DNA of 8,473 nucleotides from contig CAMWOF010000092.1 in NCBI GenBank assembly GCA_947175805.1, positions 1-8,473 on the forward strand, given 5' to 3'. How positions within the stretch are numbered: the stretch's first letter is position 1; the number at the start of each line of letters is the position of its first letter. A model generated the notes under the pieces. That model worked only from the letters and a program-made list of their open reading frames with translations. It was not told where the DNA came from and did no database searches. The translations under genes and the position numbers were made by a program. The stretch is from an uncultured Clostridiaceae bacterium. GTDB taxonomy: Bacteria; Bacillota; Clostridia; Lachnospirales; Lachnospiraceae. This document shows positions 1 to 7,522 of this stretch, piece after piece.

Positions 1-563
1 TCTTCAATTTTATCTCTATTTTCATAAAGATTTTCATATAAGCCCGTTTCGCCTTTTCCAATCAAATTGTAGAGTGCATAAAGCAATTCCGTCTCTATAA
101 ATCTGTCACTGCAGGAAGTAATTTCATCTTCTCTTAAAATTTTAGGATAGACAAGCTTCCTTATTACCTTTTTTGAAAAATAATACTCCAATAAATAAGG
201 CGAGATGTTGCGTCTTCGATCTTCGCTAAAAAGTTCTCTTGCAATACGAATCTCAAGTCCACACATATCGGCAATACCATCAACCTCATATTCAACTGCA
301 AAATTTGTATTGTGGACAAGTTCACATATCTCCAAAGCAAGCTCTTTATATTCGAAAATATAAATCCAGTAAGCTAAGGAACTCAATTTTCTCATATCTG
401 AAGCACTCTTGCAGGAACATTTTTGAATAAGTTGTTTACAGGGCTTTACAACCATATTATACTTTTTAGAAGTTGGAAGCTTGTCATATTCTTCTAAAAC
501 TTTCTTAAGTATCGGTTTCAGCATCCCGTGAAACTCTTTAATTTGCTGTTGCAACTTATCCAT
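1..563 (-). CDS. Unrecognised protein, 3' end cut off by the window edge
   Basis: The frame is open from the ATG at 563 to the left edge, giving 187 complete codons and no stop, so the C-terminus is missing. I do not recognise the family with confidence; a resemblance to the uncharacterised DUF6707 group is from memory only. The visible part is soluble and helix-rich, with no signal peptide or membrane segment. It is rich in Lys/Glu and aromatic residues, for example AYWIYIFEYKELALEIC at residues 64-80, which could be a helical-repeat-like segment. Six cysteines are present (42, 49, 51, 80, 101, 151); three cluster at 42-51 without a classic zinc spacing. GAGAGG lies about 9 bases before the ATG and supports this start. 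The gene begins 27 bases after the DinB-like gene and shares its AT-rich composition, so co-transcription is likely. That it is a real gene is fairly sure; its function is unknown. Confidence 0.75.
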   Translation of the reverse strand, partial: MDKLQQQIKEFHGMLKPILKKVLEEYDKLPTSKKYNMVVKPCKQLIQKCSCKSASDMRKLSSLAYWIYIFEYKELALEICELVHNTNFAVEYEVDGIADMCGLEIRIARELFSEDRRRNISPYLLEYYFSKKVIRKLVYPKILREDEITSCSDRFIETELLYALYNLIGKGETGLYENLYENRDKIE

Positions 564-590
564 TTTCTCATACCTCTCTACAAATTTGCA

Positions 591-1247
591 TTATAAATGT
601 ATCTTGTTTTTTATACGCAAACTTGCTTCTATGTGCATAATCCAATGTCTTGAAAATGGCATTTTTATTAACCCTCGAATATCTTTACTACACCAATAAT
701 CAATCAGCCAAATTGCATTTTTATCATTACTTACAACATTCAATGATTTTAAATATTCTTTTCTTTCTTCTGATATTTTCTTTTTCAATTCGCCATAAGA
801 TAAACTATTGATTATCTTCTCGGTGCTATCCCTTACCTCAAAAATATATGAATAGAGTTCTTTCAAATTAAGTTGCTTTGAAAAATCTGCAATCTGCTCT
901 TTTACAAGTTCATTTCCTGTTGTGATTATAGGCGAATTGATACGCTCTTTATAATTGCCCGTAAAAAACACTTGCTCATTTTCACTTATCAATGTATTTG
1001 CAACTATATCTTCTATACGGAAAATATGCCAAATTGAATATGCAATGGTTTTACTATGATAACCGTCTGCGTTTATAAATGGAATTGCGTCAAAATCTTC
1101 TCTGCTTAATTCCTCGTTAAATGATGTTAAGGTCTCCATTAACTGATTTCGCAAACCAAATAATGTATCAATACCTGCTTCATAGGTATCTTTCTTTTTG
1201 ATTTGCGTTTGCATTGTTTTATTTAGTTCAGACCATACTTTATTCAT
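591..1247 (-). CDS. DinB/YfiT-like putative metal-binding protein
   Basis: About 218 residues, cytoplasmic, helical. Residue numbers here are counted from a TTG two codons upstream of the ATG. The DinB-like four-helix fold is suggested by a histidine in SIWHIFRIED (His76) and a late HxxxH in SRHWIMHIEA (His203 and His207). Together these resemble the three-histidine metal site of the DinB/YfiT superfamily. Members of that group include thiol-dependent transferases and many proteins of unknown role, so no reaction can be assigned. It is longer than the usual 150-170 residues because of about 30 extra residues at the N-terminus and a Lys/Glu-rich stretch near 150-175. Start choice is uncertain: GGAG (1259-1262) lies 11 bases from the ATG at 1247 but only 5 from a TTG at 1253, which would add two residues. 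The gene is much more AT-rich than its upstream neighbour and pairs with the unrecognised gene 27 bases downstream. Family call is moderate; function unknown. Confidence 0.7.
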   Translation of the reverse strand: MNKVWSELNKTMQTQIKKKDTYEAGIDTLFGLRNQLMETLTSFNEELSREDFDAIPFINADGYHSKTIAYSIWHIFRIEDIVANTLISENEQVFFTGNYKERINSPIITTGNELVKEQIADFSKQLNLKELYSYIFEVRDSTEKIINSLSYGELKKKISEERKEYLKSLNVVSNDKNAIWLIDYWCSKDIRGLIKMPFSRHWIMHIEASLRIKNKIHL

Positions 1248-1298
1248 AATCAATTATTCTCCAACAATTCCGATTCCTGCAGCATATATCGAAAAAAT

Positions 1299-2408
1299 TC
1301 AATCCAGCCACAAAAAATTAACATCTGAGGATAAGAAATCCACATTATAAATCATAATTATCCGGTCAATCTGATGCTCCTCGATGAACTGCTGCAAATC
1401 ATTGTGAAAATACCTAAGGTCCAAAATCTCCAGATGCCCGAAGCTGTCGGCGAGAAACGGAAGCAGTGCATGGGCATAGCTGTCCTTTAACACCAGCACA
1501 TTTTCTTTTTCCTCTGCGTTGCTGTCTATCGTAATATAAGGATGATTGCCGTCTAAAAACACCGTATACTTATCCTTAATTTCCAGATTTTCCAAGGCAA
1601 ATAAATCCTCGGCTGTATCTGCCTCCTGCACGTAATTTACCAGATACTCCCCATTCGGATTTTTGTACAAAGTCAATATATCAGAAACCTGACTGCCTGA
1701 CGGCGCTTTAGAATAAAGCGAGCCGTAAAAAGCACCACTTCCCTCTGTCTCCTCATACTCTGATAAAGGCTTTGCCGAAAGCCCCAGCGACTCCATAAGC
1801 GCCTCATAACCATAGTATGCGCCCTTCATATTCCAATGGTGATCCGTCTTAAAAAACAAATCCTCGGATTTATGCGCCAGCAAAATATCCGTGGCATCCA
1901 CGAAGGAAAGGCTGCCTTCTAACTCCGCTTCCACGCCGGAAATCACTTCTTTTTGGGAATAGCAGGCAGCGAGGGCGGGCAGCTTTTCCGGATAGATTTC
2001 ACTGACGTTCGGCGACAGCAAAAATGTTACTGGAAGACCGGCACTCTCAGCAAAGGCTTTGATATGCCCTATATTCTCTTGAAGCTGCTCTCCCGGCTTT
2101 CCATACTGCTGAATCAGATAGCCGTCTGCGCCAAAAAATACGCCATTTACCAGTCTGTGTCCCATTGCCTTTACCGTATCCACCTTCACGGTAACTAACG
2201 TATCCTTAAGCAGCATCTGGTCTGACATATACGCCTCAAAATCCGCAGTGTAATCCCCCTTCAAAAAAGAGGAAACCGAAAAGACTGGACACTGGGAGAG
2301 CTTCCGGTTTTCCATCTCAGAAAACTCTCTGTCCGGCAGCAGCAAAAAACCGATGCCAAAAACCAGAATAAAAATTAAAAATATAATTGCCGTAATTTTA
2401 TCTCTCAT
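1299..2408 (-). CDS. DHHW family protein, AlgX/AlgJ-like SGNH-type partner of MBOAT
   Basis: 369 residues. One hydrophobic segment (about 5-24) follows a short basic N-terminus, so it is either a signal peptide or a membrane anchor that places the rest outside the cell. LLPDREFSEMENRKL (23-37) is the typical start of the mature domain in this family. FFKTDHHWN (185-193) carries the DHHW signature; Asp189 and His191 align with the Asp-x-His pair of the AlgX/AlgJ hydrolase fold. LVLKDSYAHALLPFLA (305-320) supplies the likely nucleophile Ser310. Known relatives attach or handle acetyl groups on extracellular polysaccharides together with an MBOAT protein. That partner is encoded 11 bases upstream, with GGAGAG (2413-2418) giving a good ribosome site before the ATG at 2408. 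I infer surface-polymer O-acetylation; the polymer is not identifiable here. DltD-like D-alanylation is less likely because no dltA or dltC gene is seen. Confidence 0.88.
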   Translation of the reverse strand: MRDKITAIIFLIFILVFGIGFLLLPDREFSEMENRKLSQCPVFSVSSFLKGDYTADFEAYMSDQMLLKDTLVTVKVDTVKAMGHRLVNGVFFGADGYLIQQYGKPGEQLQENIGHIKAFAESAGLPVTFLLSPNVSEIYPEKLPALAACYSQKEVISGVEAELEGSLSFVDATDILLAHKSEDLFFKTDHHWNMKGAYYGYEALMESLGLSAKPLSEYEETEGSGAFYGSLYSKAPSGSQVSDILTLYKNPNGEYLVNYVQEADTAEDLFALENLEIKDKYTVFLDGNHPYITIDSNAEEKENVLVLKDSYAHALLPFLADSFGHLEILDLRYFHNDLQQFIEEHQIDRIIMIYNVDFLSSDVNFLWLD

Positions 2409-2419
2409 TTTTCTCTCCG

Positions 2420-3901
2420 CTAAAATCTAAAGTATAAAAAAGGATTGAAGCTGTCGCTTGCCAAACATGCCGTGGACAAAAACAGTACAAAAAACGCTAA
2501 CACCGCCTGCAAAACAGAGGAGGCAATTTCTTTTTTATCTGCCAAAACCCATTTCCCGTACAACTGCTTCGGGTATGGCGTAGACGCCAATATCAAAATA
2601 ATAAATATAGTCAGATATGCCAACATATAATAACCGGTCATGGTGTTATAAAAAGGCAGTCCACCGAAACCAAACATATTTTTCAGGGCATTTTGAAGCG
2701 TCCCTAAGGAATCATAAGAAAATATAACCCAGCTCAGGTTCACAAAAAACAACGTATATACATGCTGCATCCAGGAGGGACACTTAGAAAGCCTTTTAAG
2801 CAGAAAAAGCTTCTCTATCATCAGCAGCACAAAGAAATATAGCCCCCAGATGATAAAATTCCACGCCGCTCCGTGCCAGAAGCCGGTCAAAAACCAAACA
2901 ATAAAAATATTCCTGACGGTCTTTGCCGTTCCCGCCCTGCTGCCGCCCAACGGGATATACACATAATCCCGAAACCAGGAGCTTAAGGAAATATGCCAAC
3001 GCCTCCAAAATTCCGTGATACTTTTAGATATATAAGGATAGTTAAAGTTCTCCAAAAAGGAAAAACCAAACATTTTGCCCAGCCCGATTGCCATATCCGA
3101 ATAACCGCTAAAATCAAAATATATCTGAAATGTAAAGGCGAAAGAGGCAAGCCATGCCAAACACACGCTGTTTTCCTCCGGCGGAAGAACCGAAAGCGTG
3201 GTGTACAGCTCACCGATGGTATTCGCCAACAGCACCTTTTTGCCGAGTCCTGCCACGAAGCGGCATACACCCCGGGAAAAATCGTCAAAGCTCTCCCGCC
3301 GCTCATCAATCTGGTCTGCCACGGTCTGGTATCTGACAATCGGACCGGCAATCAACTGGGGAAACAGAGTGAGGTATGCCGCCAGGCTGATAAAATTCCG
3401 CTGCAGCTTTGCGTCTGACCTGTATACATCTATCGTATATGACATCATCTGAAAAGAATAAAAGGAAATCCCCAACGGCAGCGCCAGCTTAAGGAGTGAA
3501 ATATCCAGTCCAAACCAGTTATTCAGGTTCTCAATAAAAAAATCCGTATACTTAAACACAGCCAGCACACCAATATTATAAATAAGGGCAATCAAAAGCC
3601 CTGCCTTTGCCCGTCCGGATTTGCCTGTTTTATGAGGTTCGGCAGCCTCTGCGGTATCCGCCGAAGCAGGCGAATACACCATAAATCCGGTCACATAGCC
3701 GACAAAAATGGAGACTAGCATCAACACAATATATATCGGTTCCCCCCAGCCATAGAAAATCAGGCTGACAAAAAGCAAGACAAAGTTTCTTAATGTATGC
3801 CCGCTCTTTTTGACATTCCCCTTCGTTCTCGGCACCGCATAATACAGCATCAGCGTCACCGGCAAAAACAAAAATAAAAATGTGGTACTTGAAAATAACA
3901 C
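2420..3901 (-). CDS. MBOAT family membrane O-acyltransferase (AlgI/DltB-like)
   Basis: 493 residues, close to the usual 460-520 for bacterial members. It is a multi-pass inner-membrane protein with about ten hydrophobic segments and a polar cytoplasmic-looking insert at 78-100. The family hallmarks occur in order: FYSFQMMSYTIDVYR (147-161), FPQLIAGPIVRY (180-191), FQIYFDFSGYSDMAIGLG (258-275), FWRRWHISLSSWFRDYVYIPLGG split around 299-320, and FLTGFWHGAAWNF (337-349) with the invariant catalytic histidine His343. These proteins transfer acyl groups, usually acetyl, from a cytoplasmic donor across the membrane to a polymer or carrier. The DHHW gene just downstream is the expected extracytoplasmic partner. 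Translation begins at GTG (3899-3901), fixed by AGGAGG 8 bases upstream. The gene starts 16 bases after the helicase stop, so the two are probably co-transcribed. Substrate unknown; alginate, peptidoglycan or other glycan acetylation cannot be separated from sequence alone. Confidence 0.94.
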   Translation of the reverse strand: MLFSSTTFLFLFLPVTLMLYYAVPRTKGNVKKSGHTLRNFVLLFVSLIFYGWGEPIYIVLMLVSIFVGYVTGFMVYSPASADTAEAAEPHKTGKSGRAKAGLLIALIYNIGVLAVFKYTDFFIENLNNWFGLDISLLKLALPLGISFYSFQMMSYTIDVYRSDAKLQRNFISLAAYLTLFPQLIAGPIVRYQTVADQIDERRESFDDFSRGVCRFVAGLGKKVLLANTIGELYTTLSVLPPEENSVCLAWLASFAFTFQIYFDFSGYSDMAIGLGKMFGFSFLENFNYPYISKSITEFWRRWHISLSSWFRDYVYIPLGGSRAGTAKTVRNIFIVWFLTGFWHGAAWNFIIWGLYFFVLLMIEKLFLLKRLSKCPSWMQHVYTLFFVNLSWVIFSYDSLGTLQNALKNMFGFGGLPFYNTMTGYYMLAYLTIFIILILASTPYPKQLYGKWVLADKKEIASSVLQAVLAFFVLFLSTACLASDSFNPFLYFRF

Positions 3902-3909
3902 GCTGCGTT

Positions 3910-3915
3910 CCTCCT
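3910..3915 (-). promoter_or_regulatory. Ribosome binding site fixing the GTG start of the MBOAT gene
   Basis: A full AGGAGG lies 8 bases upstream of GTG (3899-3901) and immediately after the helicase stop codon (3918-3920). No ATG gives an equally good start: the next in-frame methionine in the protein is residue 18, inside the first membrane segment. The N-terminus from GTG (LFSSTTFLFLFLPVTLMLYY) is the normal opening of this family, which confirms the choice. Confidence 0.85.
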
Positions 3916-3917
3916 AG

Positions 3918-5924
3918 TTATTCAGAAATTCCTTCCGTCCTGATTAGCTGCTTTTCCAACAAATACTTTTTCAGGAATGTCTTTGTTTCACCGGAAGCAG
4001 AAAAATAAATAGAAATTTTATCTGCGTTAATAAATGTAAGCTCGCCTTCGCCAAACTGCTTATGTATGACCTTGCTTCCCACGGTCAGCTTATTGGGGTT
4101 TAACAGCAGCTCCCCTAGAAAACGGGAGGCTTCTATCGGCTTTCCAAACAATTCCGAAAGACTATATATGTGGAGATAAGAGCGCGCTCTGGTCATTGCC
4201 ACATAAAACATCCGGCGCTCCTCTTCTATTTCTTCCGGCTGGGAGGATTTTTTGTGTGGCGTTACCCCCTCGTTTGCCTCTAAGATAAAGACCACATCAT
4301 ACTCTAAGCCCTTTGCGCTGTGCATAGTGGCGAGGGTGACGCCCTCCCTGCTCCTTGGCTCCTTCTCCTGCCGTTTTTTCAAGGCATCCTCATAGGCAGC
4401 AATCCCTTCAAACATTGCCTCAAAGGTCCGGTAATCCCGAATCTGCTCAGACAGCTCATCTAACACCTGATATATCTCCTCCACATTGATTCTGCGGTAA
4501 TCGGCATACTCCTTCAGGTAGCCGTCATAGCCCACTGCCTTTCTGATAAATGCCACCGCTGCAAAGGGCGTCATCTTCTTAAGGACATGCAGGTCATTGG
4601 AAAACTGAATCAGGTTGTCCACCGCCCATTTTTTATCCTTATAATATGCCATCAGGCTGTCAAGCTCCACCGTTTCTTCTGAAAATGCCTCCCTGCTGAT
4701 ATAGCGTTTTGGCTTATTGATAACCCGGAGAAAGCTTTCTCTTTTCTTTTCACCCATGGCAAGCCTGATGTATGCCAGAATATCCTGTACTGCAAAATGC
4801 CGGTAAAGACCAGGCAGCATATCCCGCATCTGAAAAGGGATATTGCAGCCTATTAGCTGGCGCACCAATGCTCCCGGCTGGATATTGGTGCGATAGAGCA
4901 CTGCCATCTGCTCATAAGGAATCCCCTGCTTCTTATATTCCTGCATTTTCTTCAAAATATGCAGATTCTCATCCTTTCTTGTCTGTACCCGGTGCACCAT
5001 CACCGGCTGACCGTAATCCCGGTCAGCTAAAATCTCTTTCGGAAAACGGTTCTGATTGCTGGAAATCACCCGCAGGGCGCTTTCACAGATATCCCTGCTG
5101 CAGCGGTAATTGATATTTAACAGCACCTGCTTCGCCTCAGGATAGTCCTCTAAAAACTGCCGCATGAGCTCCGGTCTTGCACCGCGGAACCGGTAAATGG
5201 ACTGATCATCATCCCCTACAATAAACAAATGCCGCCCCGGTGCCGCTAACATCTTAATGATTTCGTATTGAATCGGATTGATGTCCTGAAACTCGTCAAT
5301 CAATATATACTGAAAACGGTTCTGCCAGCCTGCTAAAATGTCCTGTCTTTCCCTTAGCAGCTCATAGCAGTACACCAGCATATCATCAAAATCAATTTTT
5401 TGCAAGGCTGCCAGCCTTGCCCCGTAAGCCCGGAAGATTGTGCGGAATTCCTCCTCACCGCAATTTTTTGAATAATAATTCTCAAGAGCTATCAGCTCCG
5501 ATTTCACCTCGCTGATTTCTGCGGCAATCCCCTGCAAAAACTCTTCCCGGTCCTCAAATTCGATATCCATGCCTGAAATAATTTCCCGGAGAATCTGATA
5601 CTTCACATCCTCCGTGAGTACATTTTCCCCGGTATAATGATACGCTGCCTTTAATATCATAAAAAATACAGAATGAAAGGTGCCAAAAGTACAGGCCGGC
5701 CGCTCTCCCTGCATCATATCATAAAAGCGGTTCTGCATTTCTCTGGCTGCCGCCCGTGTAAATGTTATTACCAGAATATGATGCGGGGCTATCTTTGCAT
5801 TCGCAATCAAATACTGAACCCGCCTTGTGATGACCGTGGTCTTTCCTGAACCGGGACCTGCCAGTGTCAGCATGGGGCCGTCTATATGCTCTATCGCCTG
5901 CCTCTGGGTATCATTGTATGTCAT
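3918..5924 (-). CDS. UvrD/PcrA-like superfamily 1A ATP-dependent DNA helicase
   Basis: 668 residues, all helicase motifs intact. Q motif YNDTQRQAIEH (3-13); Walker A AGPGSGKTT (22-30, Lys28); motif Ia ILVITFTRAAAREM (50-63); Walker B LIDEFQD (208-214); motif III VGDDDQSIYRFRGA (236-249); motif IV LNINYRCSRD (269-278); motif V ATMHSAKGLEYDVV (532-545); motif VI ERRMFYVAMTRAR (569-581). A C-terminal Tudor-like segment, LTVGSKVIHKQFGEGEL (613-629), matches the PcrA/UvrD tail that binds partners such as RNA polymerase. It should unwind DNA 3' to 5' in repair or replication-fork maintenance. It is shorter than typical PcrA (about 720-750), by small losses spread over several parts, so it may be a paralogue rather than the housekeeping PcrA; hence no symbol. 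GGAGGAG sits 11 bases before the ATG at 5924, next to the gltX stop. The gap to gltX is 18 bases. Confidence 0.93.
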   Translation of the reverse strand: MTYNDTQRQAIEHIDGPMLTLAGPGSGKTTVITRRVQYLIANAKIAPHHILVITFTRAAAREMQNRFYDMMQGERPACTFGTFHSVFFMILKAAYHYTGENVLTEDVKYQILREIISGMDIEFEDREEFLQGIAAEISEVKSELIALENYYSKNCGEEEFRTIFRAYGARLAALQKIDFDDMLVYCYELLRERQDILAGWQNRFQYILIDEFQDINPIQYEIIKMLAAPGRHLFIVGDDDQSIYRFRGARPELMRQFLEDYPEAKQVLLNINYRCSRDICESALRVISSNQNRFPKEILADRDYGQPVMVHRVQTRKDENLHILKKMQEYKKQGIPYEQMAVLYRTNIQPGALVRQLIGCNIPFQMRDMLPGLYRHFAVQDILAYIRLAMGEKKRESFLRVINKPKRYISREAFSEETVELDSLMAYYKDKKWAVDNLIQFSNDLHVLKKMTPFAAVAFIRKAVGYDGYLKEYADYRRINVEEIYQVLDELSEQIRDYRTFEAMFEGIAAYEDALKKRQEKEPRSREGVTLATMHSAKGLEYDVVFILEANEGVTPHKKSSQPEEIEEERRMFYVAMTRARSYLHIYSLSELFGKPIEASRFLGELLLNPNKLTVGSKVIHKQFGEGELTFINADKISIYFSASGETKTFLKKYLLEKQLIRTEGISE

Positions 5925-5942
5925 GGATTGGTTCGCTCCTCC

Positions 5943-7436
5943 TTACTGCTGCCCTTCTCCGGAAGAAGTCTGTGCTGCCTCCAGCTTTGTAATGCCAATC
6001 TCAATTCTTTTTAATGCCTCCTCTTTGCCTAAAAGCTCCAAAATCTCAAAGGCGCCCCCCGGTGTCATCTGCTTGCCGGACACCGCCGTACGCACCGGCC
6101 AGAGACCTGTACCGTTCTTAATTTCTTTCTTCTGAATATAATCCATCAAGGCGGTATGCAGACCGTCAAAGCTCCAATCCTGCTGCGCCTTTAACAGCTC
6201 ATATTCCTCCCTGAGAATTTCTAAAGCATTTGAGAGATTCGTTTTCATTTTCTTGTGTATATACATTTCCGTATCGTAATCCGGCAGTTCTTCAAAGAAA
6301 TCAATGTGCTCCTTTATTTCGGGAAGCGTTTCGATACGGGTTTTCACCAGTGGGAGAAGCTTGTCAAAATCCATATCACAGCTGATGACCTCTTTTACAT
6401 ATGGCATTGCCAGCTCCTTGAAATGGGCATCCTCCATCCGCTTAATATACTCACCGTTCATCCAGCGGAGCTTTGTCATGTCAAACACGGCCGGAGACTT
6501 ACTGAGCTTTCTATAGTCAAACACTCGAACCAGATCCTCCAGCGTAAAAAATTCCTCATTATCCTCCGGTGACCAGCCGAGCAGCGCCACAAAATTCACC
6601 ACCGTCTCGTTCAAAAAACCCTGACTAATCAAATCCTCATAGGAGGAATGTCCGCTGCGCTTTGACAGCTTCTGGTGCTCCTCGTTGGTAATCAAAGGAC
6701 AATGTACATAATGGGGAATCTCCCACCCAAAAGCCTCATACAAGCGGTTATATTTAGGAGAAGAGGATAAGTATTCATTTCCCCGCACCACATGGGTAAT
6801 CCCCATCAAATGGTCATCCACCACGTTGGCAAAATTGTAGGTGGGAAACCCGTCGGATTTTATCAGAATCATATCATCCAGCTCGGCATTATCCACGGAT
6901 ATGGTGCCGTAAATCTCATCCTCAAAGCTGGTCTGCCCCTCGGTGGGATTGTTCTGACGAATGACATAGGGCATCCCCGCCGCTAACTTCGCCTCTACCT
7001 CCTCCTTTGGCAGATGAAGGCAGTGCTTGTCATACTGTATAATTTCCTTGTCCGAATCGGAATCACTGACATGGGTACGCAGGCTGTCAAGCCGCTGCTG
7101 GTCACAAAAGCAATAATATGCCTCTCCCTTTTCAATCAGCTTCTTTGCATATTCTAAATAAATGCCCTTCGCCTGACGCTCACTCTGGACATAGGGACCG
7201 CAGTCCCCCTCCTTTCCCGGACCCTCATCATAAACCAGCCCCGTCTTTTCCAATGTCTGGAATATGATTTCTGTGGCACCTGCGAGCTGCCGTTCCTGGT
7301 CTGTATCTTCTATGCGCACAATAAAATCTCCGCCCGCATGCTTCGCAATCAAATATGCGTAAAGCGCCGTCCGTAAATTGCCCACATGCATACGCCCTGT
7401 AGGGCTGGGTGCAAATCTTGTTCTAATCCTTTCCAT
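5943..7436 (-). CDS. gltX: Glutamyl-tRNA synthetase
   Basis: 497 residues from the chosen start, near the usual 480-500. It charges tRNA with glutamate in the cytoplasm; in bacteria that lack GlnRS it also charges tRNA-Gln. Class I features are complete: TRFAPSPTGRMHVGNLRTA (6-24) with the HIGH-type HVGN at 17-20, FIVRIEDTDQER (38-49), the substrate-site block DDMILIKSDGFPTYNFANVVDDHLMG split over 187-211, VVRGNEYLSSSPK (216-228), and the KMSKS-type loop KLSKR (256-260). The insertion at 108-139 contains Cys109, Cys111 and Cys139, possibly a reduced zinc site. The anticodon-binding domain fills about 330-490, ending with LWPVRTAVSGKQMTPGG (445-461). The ATG at 7436 is preferred over one at 7463 because AGAGGAG lies 6 bases before it and the longer N-terminus (PLKREEKH) is not conserved in the family. 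The stop codon abuts the helicase ribosome site. Confidence 0.97.
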   Translation of the reverse strand: MERIRTRFAPSPTGRMHVGNLRTALYAYLIAKHAGGDFIVRIEDTDQERQLAGATEIIFQTLEKTGLVYDEGPGKEGDCGPYVQSERQAKGIYLEYAKKLIEKGEAYYCFCDQQRLDSLRTHVSDSDSDKEIIQYDKHCLHLPKEEVEAKLAAGMPYVIRQNNPTEGQTSFEDEIYGTISVDNAELDDMILIKSDGFPTYNFANVVDDHLMGITHVVRGNEYLSSSPKYNRLYEAFGWEIPHYVHCPLITNEEHQKLSKRSGHSSYEDLISQGFLNETVVNFVALLGWSPEDNEEFFTLEDLVRVFDYRKLSKSPAVFDMTKLRWMNGEYIKRMEDAHFKELAMPYVKEVISCDMDFDKLLPLVKTRIETLPEIKEHIDFFEELPDYDTEMYIHKKMKTNLSNALEILREEYELLKAQQDWSFDGLHTALMDYIQKKEIKNGTGLWPVRTAVSGKQMTPGGAFEILELLGKEEALKRIEIGITKLEAAQTSSGEGQQ

Positions 7437-7442
7437 ATGTTT

Positions 7443-7449
7443 CTCCTCT
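7443..7449 (-). promoter_or_regulatory. Ribosome binding site deciding the gltX start
   Basis: AGAGGAG lies 6 bases upstream of the ATG at 7436. The alternative in-frame ATG at 7463 has no purine-rich site before it and would place this site inside the coding region, so the shorter 497-residue protein is the likely product. Confidence 0.8.
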
Positions 7450-7474
7450 CTTTTTAGCGGCATAAAACTGCAAA

Positions 7475-7504
7475 GGGACTACCCATGCTCATCATGACAG
7501 CCCC
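7475..7504 (-). other. Imperfect hairpin between the SEC-C gene and gltX
   Basis: On the minus strand GGGGCT (7504-7499) can pair with AGTCCC (7480-7475) through one G-U pair, and an inner CATG/CATG pair closes a five-base loop. It is followed by TTTGCAGTTTT, a poor U-tract. It could act as a weak or partial terminator, or as an RNA processing or stability element that sets gltX apart from the upstream gene. It is not a T-box: there is no room in the 86-base gap for the conserved T-box architecture. Function is inferred only from position. Confidence 0.3.
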
Positions 7505-7522
7505 TCCACAAATCCTATATAC

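Noticed and set aside
1250..1285. Eleven-codon frame (MLQESELLENN) on the minus strand just before the DinB-like gene
   Set aside because: Too short to separate from chance and without a ribosome site; it could be a remnant of an older gene end, but nothing supports that.
1290..1332. Possible internal promoter before the DinB-like gene (TTGTGG, 17 bases, GATATA)
   Set aside because: The -10 box is poor and the -35 only partly fits; the AT-rich region makes such matches common.
2993..3418. Plus-strand open frame of 141 codons inside the MBOAT gene
   Set aside because: It lies fully opposite a strongly supported membrane acyltransferase gene, has no recognisable domain, and fits a shadow frame. 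The same holds for the other plus-strand frames opposite the helicase, gltX and DHHW genes.
5943..7463. Longer gltX with a start at 7463
   Set aside because: No ribosome site before that ATG, extra residues not typical of the family, and a strong site placed correctly for the ATG at 7436.
7437..7522. Possible T-box or other synthetase leader upstream of gltX
   Set aside because: Only 86 bases are available and they contain one imperfect hairpin without conserved T-box elements.
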